Shown: positions 7,853-17,484 of the stretch, piece by piece
How positions within the stretch are numbered: the first letter of the stretch is position 1
Layout of the letters: each line of letters starts with the position of its first letter
DNA from: Cryomorphaceae bacterium BACL29 MAG-121220-bin8
GTDB taxonomy: Bacteria; Bacteroidota; Bacteroidia; Flavobacteriales; Flavobacteriaceae
Direction: 5' to 3'
DNA: 48,830 nucleotides
Assembly: GCA_905182765.1 (NCBI GenBank)
Contig: CAJJCV010000038.1
Span: 1-48,830, forward strand
The notes under the pieces: model-generated
Seen by the model: only the letters and a program-made list of their open reading frames with translations
Databases searched by the model: none
Told to the model about the DNA's origin: nothing
Program-made: the position numbers and the translations under genes

Positions 7853-8743
7853 TTAATCTACAATTAATCCATCAATATCATATTTGGAAACAAAATCCCA
7901 AATTAACTGACCTGTATTTTTACCATTAAAATCGTTACTAAACCAAACATGTTCACCATTAATAATTTTATAATGTTCTACAGAAACATTATTATTACCA
8001 TTTTCGTATTTGTAGCTTGTTATTGAAGTACCGTTATCATTAATATTATTTATTATTGGATCAGTATTAGTATTATTAAAATTTATCCAAAAATCAAGAA
8101 CAGATTTTACAGAGTTATAATCCTCGCCTCCATCATAATAATCAGTTGTTCCATGTAATTTTATTAAAGGCATTGAATGAGATGGAGTACATTCATTTTG
8201 AATCATGTATCCTGAAACTGAGCCAATAGCAGCTATTAAATTGCTCTTGTAACAAGCCAAAGCATAACTCATCATACCACCATTAGAATACCCAACGGCA
8301 TAAACTCTTTTTAAATCAATTAAATTTTCAGAATATAATTTATTAACTAAAGCCTCAATAAAACCCAAGTCATCAACATCACTTTTATTATCGTCTCCAT
8401 TTAAGTCAGCATTCCAATGAGGATAACCATCCAAATTAGTTCCTTGAGGATATACTAAAATAAAATTCTCAGAATCAGCAATAGAACTCATGTTAGTATA
8501 TGACATATAATCACCTGCCTGTCCACCAAATCCATGAAAATTTAGTAAAAGCGGTAATTTAGAAGTGCCGTCATATCCTTGTGGAGTATGTATAATATAT
8601 TGCCTCACAATTCCATTGAAGGTAATGGTTTCTATTGGCCCGTCGTAGGATTGGCCATCCTTATCAAAACCATCTTTTTCAAATTCATCACTAGAACAAG
8701 AAAAAGAAAAAATTAAAGTAAATAACAAAATAAAATTTTTCAT
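7853..8743 (-). CDS. secreted esterase lipoprotein, PHB-depolymerase/feruloyl-esterase-like
   Basis: This is a 296-residue alpha/beta hydrolase. The N-terminus is a lipoprotein signal with lipobox FSFSC (Cys16), so it is anchored outside the cytoplasm. The oxyanion region is NFHGFGG, the nucleophile is Ser153 in VGYSNGGMMSY (GxSxG), and the C-terminal histidine lies in INGEHVWF. The overall pattern fits the LpqC/PHB depolymerase group (CE1-like), which hydrolyses polyesters or feruloyl/acetyl esters on polysaccharides; the actual substrate cannot be read from sequence. It lies 30 bases downstream of folC on the same strand, so it may be the last gene of nhaD-folC-esterase, although the gap contains its own promoter-like site. 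Confidence 0.85.
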   Translation of the reverse strand: MKNFILLFTLIFSFSCSSDEFEKDGFDKDGQSYDGPIETITFNGIVRQYIIHTPQGYDGTSKLPLLLNFHGFGGQAGDYMSYTNMSSIADSENFILVYPQGTNLDGYPHWNADLNGDDNKSDVDDLGFIEALVNKLYSENLIDLKRVYAVGYSNGGMMSYALACYKSNLIAAIGSVSGYMIQNECTPSHSMPLIKLHGTTDYYDGGEDYNSVKSVLDFWINFNNTNTDPIINNINDNGTSITSYKYENGNNNVSVEHYKIINGEHVWFSNDFNGKNTGQLIWDFVSKYDIDGLIVD

Positions 8744-8755
8744 ATTAAGAATTTT

Positions 8756-8771
8756 ACAAAATCTGTGCCAA
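8756..8771 (-). promoter_or_regulatory. possible sigma-54-like promoter before the esterase gene
   Basis: On the minus strand the sequence is TTGGCACAGATTTTGT. This keeps the sigma-54 -24 block TTGGCAC and the GG-N10-GC spacing, but -12 is GT rather than GC. The predicted start would lie only about 2 bases before the ATG at 8743, which counts against it. Confidence 0.25.
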
Positions 8772-8773
8772 AA

Positions 8774-9979
8774 TCACAAAATTTCAGAAACAATAAAATT
8801 ACTTCCTCCAATAAAAATTAAATCGTCATCAACTGAATTTGATAAAGCAGAATTATAAGCATCCGAGACACTATTATGCAAAGAGTACTTAAGCCCACAA
8901 GCAGAACCATAATCAGCTAAATTCTCTAAAGAAAGTCCTCTTTCAATATTGGGCTTACAGAAAAAATAATGAGCACTTTTAGGTAAAATATCTATTATTT
9001 TTTTAAAATCTTTTCCTTTTACAAAACCTAATACTATTTTTAAATTTTTAAATTTTAAAGACTTAATATGGTTATTGATTACTTTAAAAGCATCTGAATT
9101 ATGACCAACATCACATATTACAAATGGTGATTGTTTAAGAATCTGAAGTCTTCCAGTAAGACCAGTGTTTTTTTGAACATTTAGAAGACCACTATTAATA
9201 TCATCGATTGAAATATTAAATTCTTTTAAAAGTGAAATTACTTTTACAACTCCATTAATATTTTTATGTTGGAAATCACCAATCAAATCAGTTTTAAATT
9301 TGTTTAGACTATTAGACAGGAATAGATCCGAGTTTAAATTTTTTGCTGTTTCTTCAAAAACCGAATATGTTTCTTTTTGAAATTCACTTATTACGACAGG
9401 AACACCTGATTTAATTATTCCAGCTTTTTCTTTAGCTATATCTTTTAAATTAGCTCCTAGAAATTCTTTATGATCTAGTCCAATATTTGTAATAAGACTA
9501 ACTAAAGGGTTTAAGATATTGGTAGAATCTAATCTTCCTCCAAGCCCAGTCTCAATAATTGCAATATCAACATTAGATTTAGCAAAATAATCAAAAGCCA
9601 TTGCTACAGTCATTTCAAAAAATGAAATATTATTGTTTTTAAAAAACTCTATATTCTTTGTTACAAAATCTGAAACAAAATCTTTTTCTACTAGCTTTCC
9701 ATTTAACTTAATTCGTTCACGAAAATCTAATAAATGAGGTGAAGTATATAAACCAACTTTCAACCCTGCTTCTTGTAAAATTGAAGATAACATATGAGAA
9801 CTTGAACCTTTACCATTAGTTCCTGCTACATGTATTGATCTAAATTTATTTTGTGGATTGTTTAAATAATCACAGGTATTAAGAATTGGTTCTAAATTAA
9901 CTTTGTACTTAAAAACACCATCTAGTTGATAAACAGGAAGTTGATTAAAAAGCCAATTAACTGTTTGATTATAATTCAT
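8774..9979 (-). CDS. folC: dihydrofolate synthase / folylpolyglutamate synthase
   Basis: This 401-residue Mur-ligase-family enzyme adds glutamate to dihydropteroate and folates with ATP in the cytoplasm. The ATP-binding loop is VAGTNGKGSSSHML near residue 53. It is followed by SPHLLDFRERI, ETGLGGRLDSTN and TNIGLDHKEFLG with the metal-binding histidine, and later by DVGHNSDAF in the C-terminal domain. Length and domain order are normal. It is 6 bases downstream of nhaD, so the two are co-transcribed. The start is ATG at 9979. Confidence 0.95.
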   Translation of the reverse strand: MNYNQTVNWLFNQLPVYQLDGVFKYKVNLEPILNTCDYLNNPQNKFRSIHVAGTNGKGSSSHMLSSILQEAGLKVGLYTSPHLLDFRERIKLNGKLVEKDFVSDFVTKNIEFFKNNNISFFEMTVAMAFDYFAKSNVDIAIIETGLGGRLDSTNILNPLVSLITNIGLDHKEFLGANLKDIAKEKAGIIKSGVPVVISEFQKETYSVFEETAKNLNSDLFLSNSLNKFKTDLIGDFQHKNINGVVKVISLLKEFNISIDDINSGLLNVQKNTGLTGRLQILKQSPFVICDVGHNSDAFKVINNHIKSLKFKNLKIVLGFVKGKDFKKIIDILPKSAHYFFCKPNIERGLSLENLADYGSACGLKYSLHNSVSDAYNSALSNSVDDDLIFIGGSNFIVSEIL

Positions 9980-9985
9980 TAATTA

Positions 9986-11308
9986 TTAAAAAACAAAATC
10001 TCTTAATAACATAAACGTACCATAACCAGATAAAAAACCTACTAAAGCTAAGAGTGCAATGTTTTTGAAATACCAGAAAAAATCAATCTTTTCCATACCC
10101 ATTGCAACAACTCCTGCAGCAGAACCAATGATAAGCATACTTCCACCTGTTCCGGCTGAAAAAGCTAATGCATGCCATAAAGGATCATCAAGAACATTTG
10201 GAAACATTCCCATTGATGCAGCAACTAAAGGAACGTTATCAATTATTGCAGATAAAAATCCAAACAACACCATTAAAACATCTGTATTAGGAAATATTTC
10301 GGTAAGGTATCCAGCAAAATTAAATAGAATTCCAAGTGACTCTAATGCTCCTACGGCTAATAAGATACCTAAAAAGAATAAAATACTAGGAAGCTCTATT
10401 TTTGAAAGTGAAAGATGAACAGGACTATGGTGAGCAACAGCATCACTTTCAGAATCAACATTAGAAATATTGATTTTTTTATTTGATAATATTTCAGCAA
10501 TTGTTGCTACAAAAGCAAGAGAAAGCATCATTCCAACATAAGGTGGAAGATGAGTTATTACTTTAAAAAACGGAACAAACAATATAGAACCTAAACCTAA
10601 AAATAACATTTTATTTCCGTGAGGATTACTTTCTTCACTTATTTTTGTCACTTCCAATTCACCCTTGAAAATACTAAATCTTGAAGCTATAAAAAATGGA
10701 ACTACCATACAGACTATGGATGGAATTATTAAGTATTTAACAAGATTTACTTCACTTACTTTGTTTCCAATCCAGAGCATTGTTGTTGTAATGTCTCCAA
10801 TTGGTGACCATGCCCCTCCGGCATTAGCAGCGATAATAATTAAACCAGCGTACCATAATTTTAAAGACCTCACTTTAACAAGTTTTTGCAAAAGAGTTAT
10901 AAGTACAATAGTAGCAGTAAGATTATCAATTATAGCTGAAAGAACGAAAGCTAGTAATCCAAAAATCCATAAAATTTTAACTTTACTTCTTGTCTTAATA
11001 ACCTGTTTAATACCTGAAAAACCATTAAAATAATCGATTATCTCAACTATTGTCATAGCTCCCAAAAGAAATATTAATATTTCGGCAGTTTTACCAAGAT
11101 GATGCAATAAAACTTCCTCTATGTGGGTTGGTTCCAATTTTAATAATTCCAAATTTATATCAAATACTTCTAGATGATTTAGAGCAATTATAGCCCATAA
11201 AACACCCATCATACCTAAGGCAGGTATAAGTTTATCGATTTTAATGGTATGCTCTAATGTTATTAAAATATAACCTAGAACAAATATTGAGATAATTAAG
11301 ATTTCCAT
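9986..11308 (-). CDS. nhaD: Na+/H+ antiporter NhaD
   Basis: This 440-residue inner-membrane protein has about 12 hydrophobic segments and belongs to the NhaD branch of the ion transporter superfamily. It exchanges internal Na+ for H+, a role that suits a marine bacterium. Conserved stretches are visible: HLGKTAEILIFLLGAMTIVE, SAIIDNLTATIVLITLLQKL, IIAANAGGAWSPIGDITTTM and, in the second half, SAIIDNVPLVAASMGMF plus SAGTGGSMLIIGSAAGV. The two DN (IIDN) motifs in the discontinuous helices are the family hallmark. It is the first gene of a minus-strand set with folC and is divergent from gltB across 204 bases. Confidence 0.93.
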   Translation of the reverse strand: MEILIISIFVLGYILITLEHTIKIDKLIPALGMMGVLWAIIALNHLEVFDINLELLKLEPTHIEEVLLHHLGKTAEILIFLLGAMTIVEIIDYFNGFSGIKQVIKTRSKVKILWIFGLLAFVLSAIIDNLTATIVLITLLQKLVKVRSLKLWYAGLIIIAANAGGAWSPIGDITTTMLWIGNKVSEVNLVKYLIIPSIVCMVVPFFIASRFSIFKGELEVTKISEESNPHGNKMLFLGLGSILFVPFFKVITHLPPYVGMMLSLAFVATIAEILSNKKINISNVDSESDAVAHHSPVHLSLSKIELPSILFFLGILLAVGALESLGILFNFAGYLTEIFPNTDVLMVLFGFLSAIIDNVPLVAASMGMFPNVLDDPLWHALAFSAGTGGSMLIIGSAAGVVAMGMEKIDFFWYFKNIALLALVGFLSGYGTFMLLRDFVF

Positions 11309-11512
11309 ATTTTAAATTTAGGTGATAAAAATATTAAAAAAAATGACACGGCAGACTTTTTAATAAATATTCATTATTTATGTTTTTAAATGTGAAATAA
11401 TCAATTTAAATCGATTTAATTATCAACTTAACATTAATATAAGGTTTAACATGAATTCTTAATTAAAAATATTTATAAATAGATATATTTACTAGTTCCA
11501 ATTATATATTTT

Positions 11513-14500
11513 ATGCTACCAAAAAAACAAGGGCTTTACTCCCCAGAAAATGAACATGATAATTGTGGTGCCGGGTTTATTTGCAGTCTTAAAGGTGAAA
11601 AAACTAATGATATAATTCACAAAGCTTTAAATATTCTTACGTGTTTAGAGCATAGAGGAGCCGTAAGTTCTGATGGTAAAACTGGAGATGGAGCAGGAAT
11701 ATTAATTGAAATTCCTGATGATTTTTTTAGAAAAGAATGTTCTTTTGAATTGCCAGAACCTCAGCAATATGCTGTTGGAATGTTGTTTCTTCCTCAAAAA
11801 ATTAATCAAGCTAAACATTGCATTGATATTTTTGAAAAAGAAATTGAAAGACAAGGTCTATCCATATTAGGATGGAGAGATGTCCCATTAAACTCAAAAA
11901 TAGTCGGTAGCATAGCGGCAACAACACAACCTATAATCAAACAAGTATTTGTAGGGAAAAACAATATTGAATTAACGGAATCAGAATTTAGCACTAAATT
12001 ATTTGTAGCTAGAAAAATTTCTGAGAACGAAATTTACAATACTGCCCTATCTCAAAAGCAATATTTTTACTTTTCTAGCCTTCATCACAGAACATTAATT
12101 TATAAAGGATTACTAATTCCAGAAGATATTGATCAGTTTTATTTAGATCTATCAAACCCAAAACTAGTAACAAGATTGGCATTAGTTCATCAAAGATTTT
12201 CAACCAATACATTTCCTACTTGGGATTTAGCTCAGCCATTTAGATACATGTGTCATAATGGAGAAATTAACACTAGAAGAGGAAACGTTACTAGAATGAA
12301 TGCAAGAGAAGAGCTAATGAAGTCTGATTTTATTGGAAAAGACTTGCTAAAAGTTTTTCCTACGATTTTAGATGGAAAATCAGATTCATCTCAAATGGAT
12401 ATGGTTGTAGAAATACTATTAACAACAGGTAGATCACTTCCAGAAGTTATGATGATGATGGTGCCTGAAGCATGGGAAAAACACAAGTCTATGTCTGATG
12501 AAAAAAAGGCTTTTTATGAATTTAATTCCTGTATAATGGAACCTTGGGATGGTCCTGCTTCTATCCCCTTCACTGACGGTAAGTTCATTGGGGCCATGTT
12601 AGATAGAAATGGATTAAGACCTTCTAGATATAGTGTTACCAAAGATGGTTATGTTATTATGTCCTCTGAAACTGGCGTAGTTGATATAGAACCTAGTAAT
12701 GTAGAAAAACACGGAAGATTAGAGCCAGGAAAAATGTTTTTAGTTGATATGATTGAAGGGCGTATAATCGAAGATGAAGAAATTAAGAATGAAATAGTTT
12801 CAAAACATCCCTACAGAAAATGGTTAAACCAAAACACCCTTCCTCTAATGGAAGTTCCTTACACCGGAAACAAAACTCCGTTAGAAAAATTAGATTTTGA
12901 AACAAGACTTAGGATATTTGGATACACTGAGGAAGATTTAAAGACCATAATTCTTCCAATGTGTGTGTCGGGTAAAGAAGCAATGGGATCTATGGGTACA
13001 GATACTCCATTAGCTGTACTATCGAACAAACCTCAATTGTTATTTAACTATTTTAAACAACTTTTTGCTCAAGTTACTAACCCTCCATTAGATGGAATAA
13101 GGGAAGAAATTGTTACAGATACAAGTTTAGGATTGGGAAGTGATTATAATATTTATGATATAGTTCCTGAACATTGCAAAAAATTAAAAATAAATAATCC
13201 TATTATTTCTAATGAGGATTTAGATAAAATAAAATTTATAAAAAGTAAAGATTTCAAAACTTCCTCAATAAGCGCCTTATATGATATAAGTAAAGGGCAT
13301 AATGGAATTGAAGAAGCTTTGGACAAGATGGTTATTGATGCTAGTAAAAGAATAGACGAAGGCTATAATATTATTATTTTAAGTGATCGTGGTGTAAGTA
13401 AAAAAATGGGGGCAGTTCCAATCCTATTAGCATGTTCTAACATCCACCACTGTATGATGAAGCTTAAAAAGAGATCTAAATTCGGAATTGTTATTGAATC
13501 ATCCGAACCAAGAGAGCCTCACCATTTCTCTATGTTATTTGGATACGGAGCAAGTGCAATAAATCCATACATGGTTAATGAAATAATTGCATTTCATCAC
13601 AAAAAGAATTTTTTTGGTGATCAGAGTTTAAAATCATCCATTCAGAACTTCAATAAAGCAATAGCCAAAGGAATACTAAAAGTGATGAATAAAATTGGTA
13701 TTTCAACACTTCACTCTTATAGGGGTTCACAAATATTTGAAGCTCTAGGATTAAGAGAAAGCTTTACTGAAAAATATTTTTCAAACACTCCAACACGAAT
13801 TGAGGGAATTGGACTATATAGTTTAGAAAAAGAATATTCTAAAAAACATCTTGATGCATTTTCAAAAGAAAATTCTTTTATGAGTTTAGAGATTGGAGGA
13901 AGTTACAGGTGGAGAAGAAATGGAGAAGCTCACATGCTTAATCCATCAACAATTTCAAAATTACAGCAAGCAGTTAGAGAAGATAAATTTGAAACCTATA
14001 AAGTATATTCCGACTTAATAAATAAACAAAATAAACAATTAATGACCCTTAGAGGGATGTTTAAATTTGTTAACCATGATCCAATTCCAATTGATGAGGT
14101 AGAACCTTGGACAGAAATTGTTAAAAGGTTTAAAACAGGAGCAATGTCATATGGCTCTATTAGTAAAGAAGCGCATGAGAACTTGGCAATAGCGATGAAT
14201 AGAATTGGCGGAAAAAGTAACTCTGGAGAAGGTGGAGAAGATCCATCCAGATTTATAAAAAATGCCAATGGTGTTTGGAAAAATAGTGCCATCAAACAAG
14301 TTGCTTCTGGTAGGTTTGGAGTAAGTTCTCATTACTTAACAAATGCTAATGAGATTCAAATAAAAATGGCTCAAGGAGCAAAACCTGGAGAAGGCGGACA
14401 ATTACCAGGACCTAAAGTCAATCCCTTGATTGCCAAAGTAAGAAATTCAACGCCTTATGTAGGGTTAATTTCTCCCCCTCCTCACCACGACATCTACTCT

Positions 14501-16015
14501 ATTGAAGATTTATCTCAACTAATTTATGACTTAAAAAATGCTAACAGGGAAGCTAGAATAAATGTAAAATTAGTCTCTGAAGTTGGAGTTGGTACAATTG
14601 CTGCTGGAGTTGCTAAAGCTAAAGCTGATGTGATATTAATTTCAGGATTTGATGGAGGAACTGGAGCTTCTCCTTTAACTTCTCTTAAACATGCTGGTTT
14701 ACCTTGGGAACTTGGAATTGCTGAAGCCCAACAAACTTTAGTAATGAATGGACTTAGAGGAAGAATAGTTTTAGAATGTGACGGACAATTAAAGACAGGA
14801 AAAGATGTTGCTATAGCGTGTCTTTTAGGGGCAGAAGAGTTTGGATTTTCAACAGCTCCATTAGTTGCTTCAGGATGTATTATGATGAGAGCTTGCCACT
14901 TAAATACTTGTCCTGTGGGAATTGCTACTCAAGATCCTGAATTAAGAAAAAACTTTAAAGGAAAACCGGAGCATGTAATCAACTTCATGCATTTTGTTGC
15001 AGAAGAACTAAGAGAAATAATGGCAATACTTGGGTTTAGATCAATCAATGAAATGGTTGGGCAAAGTCAAAAAATAAACATGGAGGATGCTGTTAAAAAT
15101 TATAAAACTAAAGGAATAAATTTATCTAAGATTTTATATAAACCTGATGTTCCTAAAAATGTTTCATTAAAAAACAACTCTAAACAAAATCATAATCTTG
15201 AAAAAGTTATAGATTTTAAAATTTTATCAGAAGCAAAATTAGCAATTGAAAAAAAGGTTAAAATGAGTTTGTCCTACAAAATTCAAAATACAGATAGAAC
15301 TGTTGGAACAATTTTAAGCAATGAAATCTCAAAACTTTACGGAGCTAAAGGACTTCCAAATGACACATTGAAACTTAATTTTAAAGGTGCAGCTGGTCAA
15401 AGTTTTGGAGCTTTCAGCACCAAAGGTTTAACCATGAAAATCAGCGGAAATACAAATGATTATTTTGGGAAAGGACTTTCAGGAGCTAAAATTATTGTAA
15501 AAACACCTAAAGAATCAACTATTATTTCTCACAAGAATGTTATAACTGGAAATACAGCGCTTTATGGTGCCACCTCAGGAGAAGCTTATATAAATGGAAT
15601 TGCTGGAGAAAGATTTTGCGTAAGAAATTCTGGAGCCACAGCAGTTGTTGAAGGAGTTGGAGACCATGGGTGTGAATACATGACAGGTGGAATAGCACTA
15701 ATACTTGGAGATATAGGAAGAAATTTTGCCGCAGGAATGAGTGGAGGAATTGCATATATATATAAATCTGAGAAATTTGATAAAAGAAACTTTAACATGG
15801 AAATGATTGAGTTTGAAAATCCAAATGATCAAGATTTAGATTACATTAATAAATTAATTGAAAATCACTTTAGCTATACTTCTAGTAAATTAGCCGAAGA
15901 TCTTTTAATAAATTGGAATAAAGAGTCAAACAACTTTATTAAAATAATGCCTACAGAATATAAATTAGCTTTAGAAAAAATGGCTAAAGAAAAAATTACT
16001 GAAATAATCAAATAA
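11513..16015 (+). CDS. gltB: glutamate synthase (NADPH), large subunit
   Basis: This is a 1500-residue GOGAT large subunit, full length. After a short propeptide the catalytic nucleophile is Cys18 (DNCGAGF), the N-terminal glutaminase residue that frees ammonia. The middle contains the FMN-binding synthase domain (SGEGGEDPSRF, GAKPGEGGQLPGPKV, SPPPHHDIYSIEDL). The 3Fe-4S cluster motif reads ASGCIMMRACHLNTCPVGIA. The C-terminal glutamate-synthase beta-helix (GLSGAKIIV, GATSGEAYINGIAGERF) ends the protein. It converts 2-oxoglutarate plus glutamine into two glutamates. The operon continues with gltD 5 bases later. The upstream 204 bases hold a perfect 14-base palindrome (TTAAATCGATTTAA) that might be regulatory. 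Confidence 0.98.
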   Translation: MLPKKQGLYSPENEHDNCGAGFICSLKGEKTNDIIHKALNILTCLEHRGAVSSDGKTGDGAGILIEIPDDFFRKECSFELPEPQQYAVGMLFLPQKINQAKHCIDIFEKEIERQGLSILGWRDVPLNSKIVGSIAATTQPIIKQVFVGKNNIELTESEFSTKLFVARKISENEIYNTALSQKQYFYFSSLHHRTLIYKGLLIPEDIDQFYLDLSNPKLVTRLALVHQRFSTNTFPTWDLAQPFRYMCHNGEINTRRGNVTRMNAREELMKSDFIGKDLLKVFPTILDGKSDSSQMDMVVEILLTTGRSLPEVMMMMVPEAWEKHKSMSDEKKAFYEFNSCIMEPWDGPASIPFTDGKFIGAMLDRNGLRPSRYSVTKDGYVIMSSETGVVDIEPSNVEKHGRLEPGKMFLVDMIEGRIIEDEEIKNEIVSKHPYRKWLNQNTLPLMEVPYTGNKTPLEKLDFETRLRIFGYTEEDLKTIILPMCVSGKEAMGSMGTDTPLAVLSNKPQLLFNYFKQLFAQVTNPPLDGIREEIVTDTSLGLGSDYNIYDIVPEHCKKLKINNPIISNEDLDKIKFIKSKDFKTSSISALYDISKGHNGIEEALDKMVIDASKRIDEGYNIIILSDRGVSKKMGAVPILLACSNIHHCMMKLKKRSKFGIVIESSEPREPHHFSMLFGYGASAINPYMVNEIIAFHHKKNFFGDQSLKSSIQNFNKAIAKGILKVMNKIGISTLHSYRGSQIFEALGLRESFTEKYFSNTPTRIEGIGLYSLEKEYSKKHLDAFSKENSFMSLEIGGSYRWRRNGEAHMLNPSTISKLQQAVREDKFETYKVYSDLINKQNKQLMTLRGMFKFVNHDPIPIDEVEPWTEIVKRFKTGAMSYGSISKEAHENLAIAMNRIGGKSNSGEGGEDPSRFIKNANGVWKNSAIKQVASGRFGVSSHYLTNANEIQIKMAQGAKPGEGGQLPGPKVNPLIAKVRNSTPYVGLISPPPHHDIYSIEDLSQLIYDLKNANREARINVKLVSEVGVGTIAAGVAKAKADVILISGFDGGTGASPLTSLKHAGLPWELGIAEAQQTLVMNGLRGRIVLECDGQLKTGKDVAIACLLGAEEFGFSTAPLVASGCIMMRACHLNTCPVGIATQDPELRKNFKGKPEHVINFMHFVAEELREIMAILGFRSINEMVGQSQKINMEDAVKNYKTKGINLSKILYKPDVPKNVSLKNNSKQNHNLEKVIDFKILSEAKLAIEKKVKMSLSYKIQNTDRTVGTILSNEISKLYGAKGLPNDTLKLNFKGAAGQSFGAFSTKGLTMKISGNTNDYFGKGLSGAKIIVKTPKESTIISHKNVITGNTALYGATSGEAYINGIAGERFCVRNSGATAVVEGVGDHGCEYMTGGIALILGDIGRNFAAGMSGGIAYIYKSEKFDKRNFNMEMIEFENPNDQDLDYINKLIENHFSYTSSKLAEDLLINWNKESNNFIKIMPTEYKLALEKMAKEKITEIIK

Positions 16016-16020
16016 TTTAT

Positions 16021-17481
16021 ATGGGTAAATTAAAAGGATTTATTGAATACGAAAGAACTGAGGAAGGCCTAATTCCGGTTAAAAAAAGAGTTAAAAATTA
16101 TAAGGAATTTACTCTAAAACCCTCTGATGATAAATTAAAAGAACAAGGTGGAAGATGTATGGATTGTGGAGTACCATTTTGTCATAGTGGATGCCCTCTT
16201 GGAAATTTAATTCCAGATTTTAATGATGCAGTTTACAATAATGAATGGAAAAAAGCTTTATACATATTACATTCAACTAATAATTTCCCCGAGTTTACTG
16301 GAAGATTATGTCCAGCTCCATGTGAAGCTGCCTGTGTATTAGGTCTTATTAATCCTCCGGTTTCAATTGAAATGATTGAGAAATATATAGTGGAAAGAGG
16401 TTTTGAGGAAGGATGGATAAAAGCTAATCCACCTTTAAATAGAACTGGTAAAAAAATTGCAGTTGTGGGATCTGGTCCAGCTGGATTAGCAGCAGCTCAA
16501 CAACTTAATAAAGCAGGTCACACTGTTGATGTTTTTGAAAGAGATTCTAAAATTGGTGGATTATTAAGATATGGCATTCCTGATTTTAAAATGGAAAAAA
16601 ATATTATTGACAGAAGATTATCTCAATTAAAAGAAGAAGGTATTAATTTTTTTACAAATAATGAAGTTGGAAAAAACTATCCTATTGAAAAATTAAAAAA
16701 ATATGATTCAATAGTATTATGTGGAGGAGCAACAATTAAAAGAAATTTACCTATTAAAGGATCTGATTTAAAGGGTGTAAAACAAGCTATGGATTTTTTA
16801 AAACTTCAAAATGAAGTTGTTGATGGTTTAAACAAAACCAATGAACCTTTAAATGCAAAAGATAAAAATGTGATAGTAATTGGTGGTGGTGATACTGGAT
16901 CAGATTGTATAGGGACATCTAATCGTCAAGAAGCAAAATCTGTTACAAATTTCGAGATAATGTCAAAGCCTAGTGAAAACAGAACAAATGAAAATCCCTG
17001 GCCATATTGGCCTTTCCAGCTAAAAACAACTTCATCTCACGAAGAAGGTATTCACAGAGAATGGAGTATACTAACAAAAGAATTTGTTGGTGATGAAAAC
17101 GGAAAAGTTAAAAGCTTAAAAACTGTTGAAGTTGAATGGATTAAAAAAGAAGGTGAAAGACCTCAATTGAAAGAAAGAGAAGGGTCAGAAAAATTATGGC
17201 CTTGTGATCTAGCATTATTAGCACTAGGATTTACTGGTCACGAACCTGATTTAATTGACAAACTTGATTTAGATACTAACCTGAATAATCAAATAATAAC
17301 TAACAACTATCAAACCAGTGTTTCAAATGTTTTTTCTGCTGGAGATATGAGAAGAGGACAATCATTAATTGTTTGGGCGATTTCTGAAGGAAGAGAAGCT
17401 GCTTATCAAGTAGATAAATATCTTATGGGACATTCTGAATTAGAAACAAAAGAAAAAGGAGATTTACCAACTGTCAGTTAA
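16021..17481 (+). CDS. gltD: glutamate synthase, small subunit
   Basis: This 486-residue NADPH-dependent flavoprotein passes electrons to GltB. The N-terminal part carries the cysteines that hold two 4Fe-4S clusters (CMDCGVPFCHSGCPLGN near residue 47 and RLCPAPCEAACVLG near residue 95). An FAD-binding Rossmann loop follows (VVGSGPAGLAAAQQL), then an NADPH-binding GGGDTGSDCIG, and the C-terminal FSAGDMRRGQSLIVWAI FAD contact. Length and domain order are normal. It directly follows gltB and runs tail to tail, 3 bases apart, into the putative porin gene. Confidence 0.97.
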   Translation: MGKLKGFIEYERTEEGLIPVKKRVKNYKEFTLKPSDDKLKEQGGRCMDCGVPFCHSGCPLGNLIPDFNDAVYNNEWKKALYILHSTNNFPEFTGRLCPAPCEAACVLGLINPPVSIEMIEKYIVERGFEEGWIKANPPLNRTGKKIAVVGSGPAGLAAAQQLNKAGHTVDVFERDSKIGGLLRYGIPDFKMEKNIIDRRLSQLKEEGINFFTNNEVGKNYPIEKLKKYDSIVLCGGATIKRNLPIKGSDLKGVKQAMDFLKLQNEVVDGLNKTNEPLNAKDKNVIVIGGGDTGSDCIGTSNRQEAKSVTNFEIMSKPSENRTNENPWPYWPFQLKTTSSHEEGIHREWSILTKEFVGDENGKVKSLKTVEVEWIKKEGERPQLKEREGSEKLWPCDLALLALGFTGHEPDLIDKLDLDTNLNNQIITNNYQTSVSNVFSAGDMRRGQSLIVWAISEGREAAYQVDKYLMGHSELETKEKGDLPTVS

Positions 17482-17484
17482 TAT

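Noticed and set aside
10059-11033. Plus-strand frames (119 and 122 residues) opposite nhaD
   Set aside because: They lie antisense within a well-supported NhaD and have no recognisable domain.
11420-11433. Palindrome TTAAATCGATTTAA ahead of gltB as an operator
   Set aside because: In such AT-rich DNA a 14-base palindrome made mainly of A/T is weak evidence; no promoter element is aligned with it.
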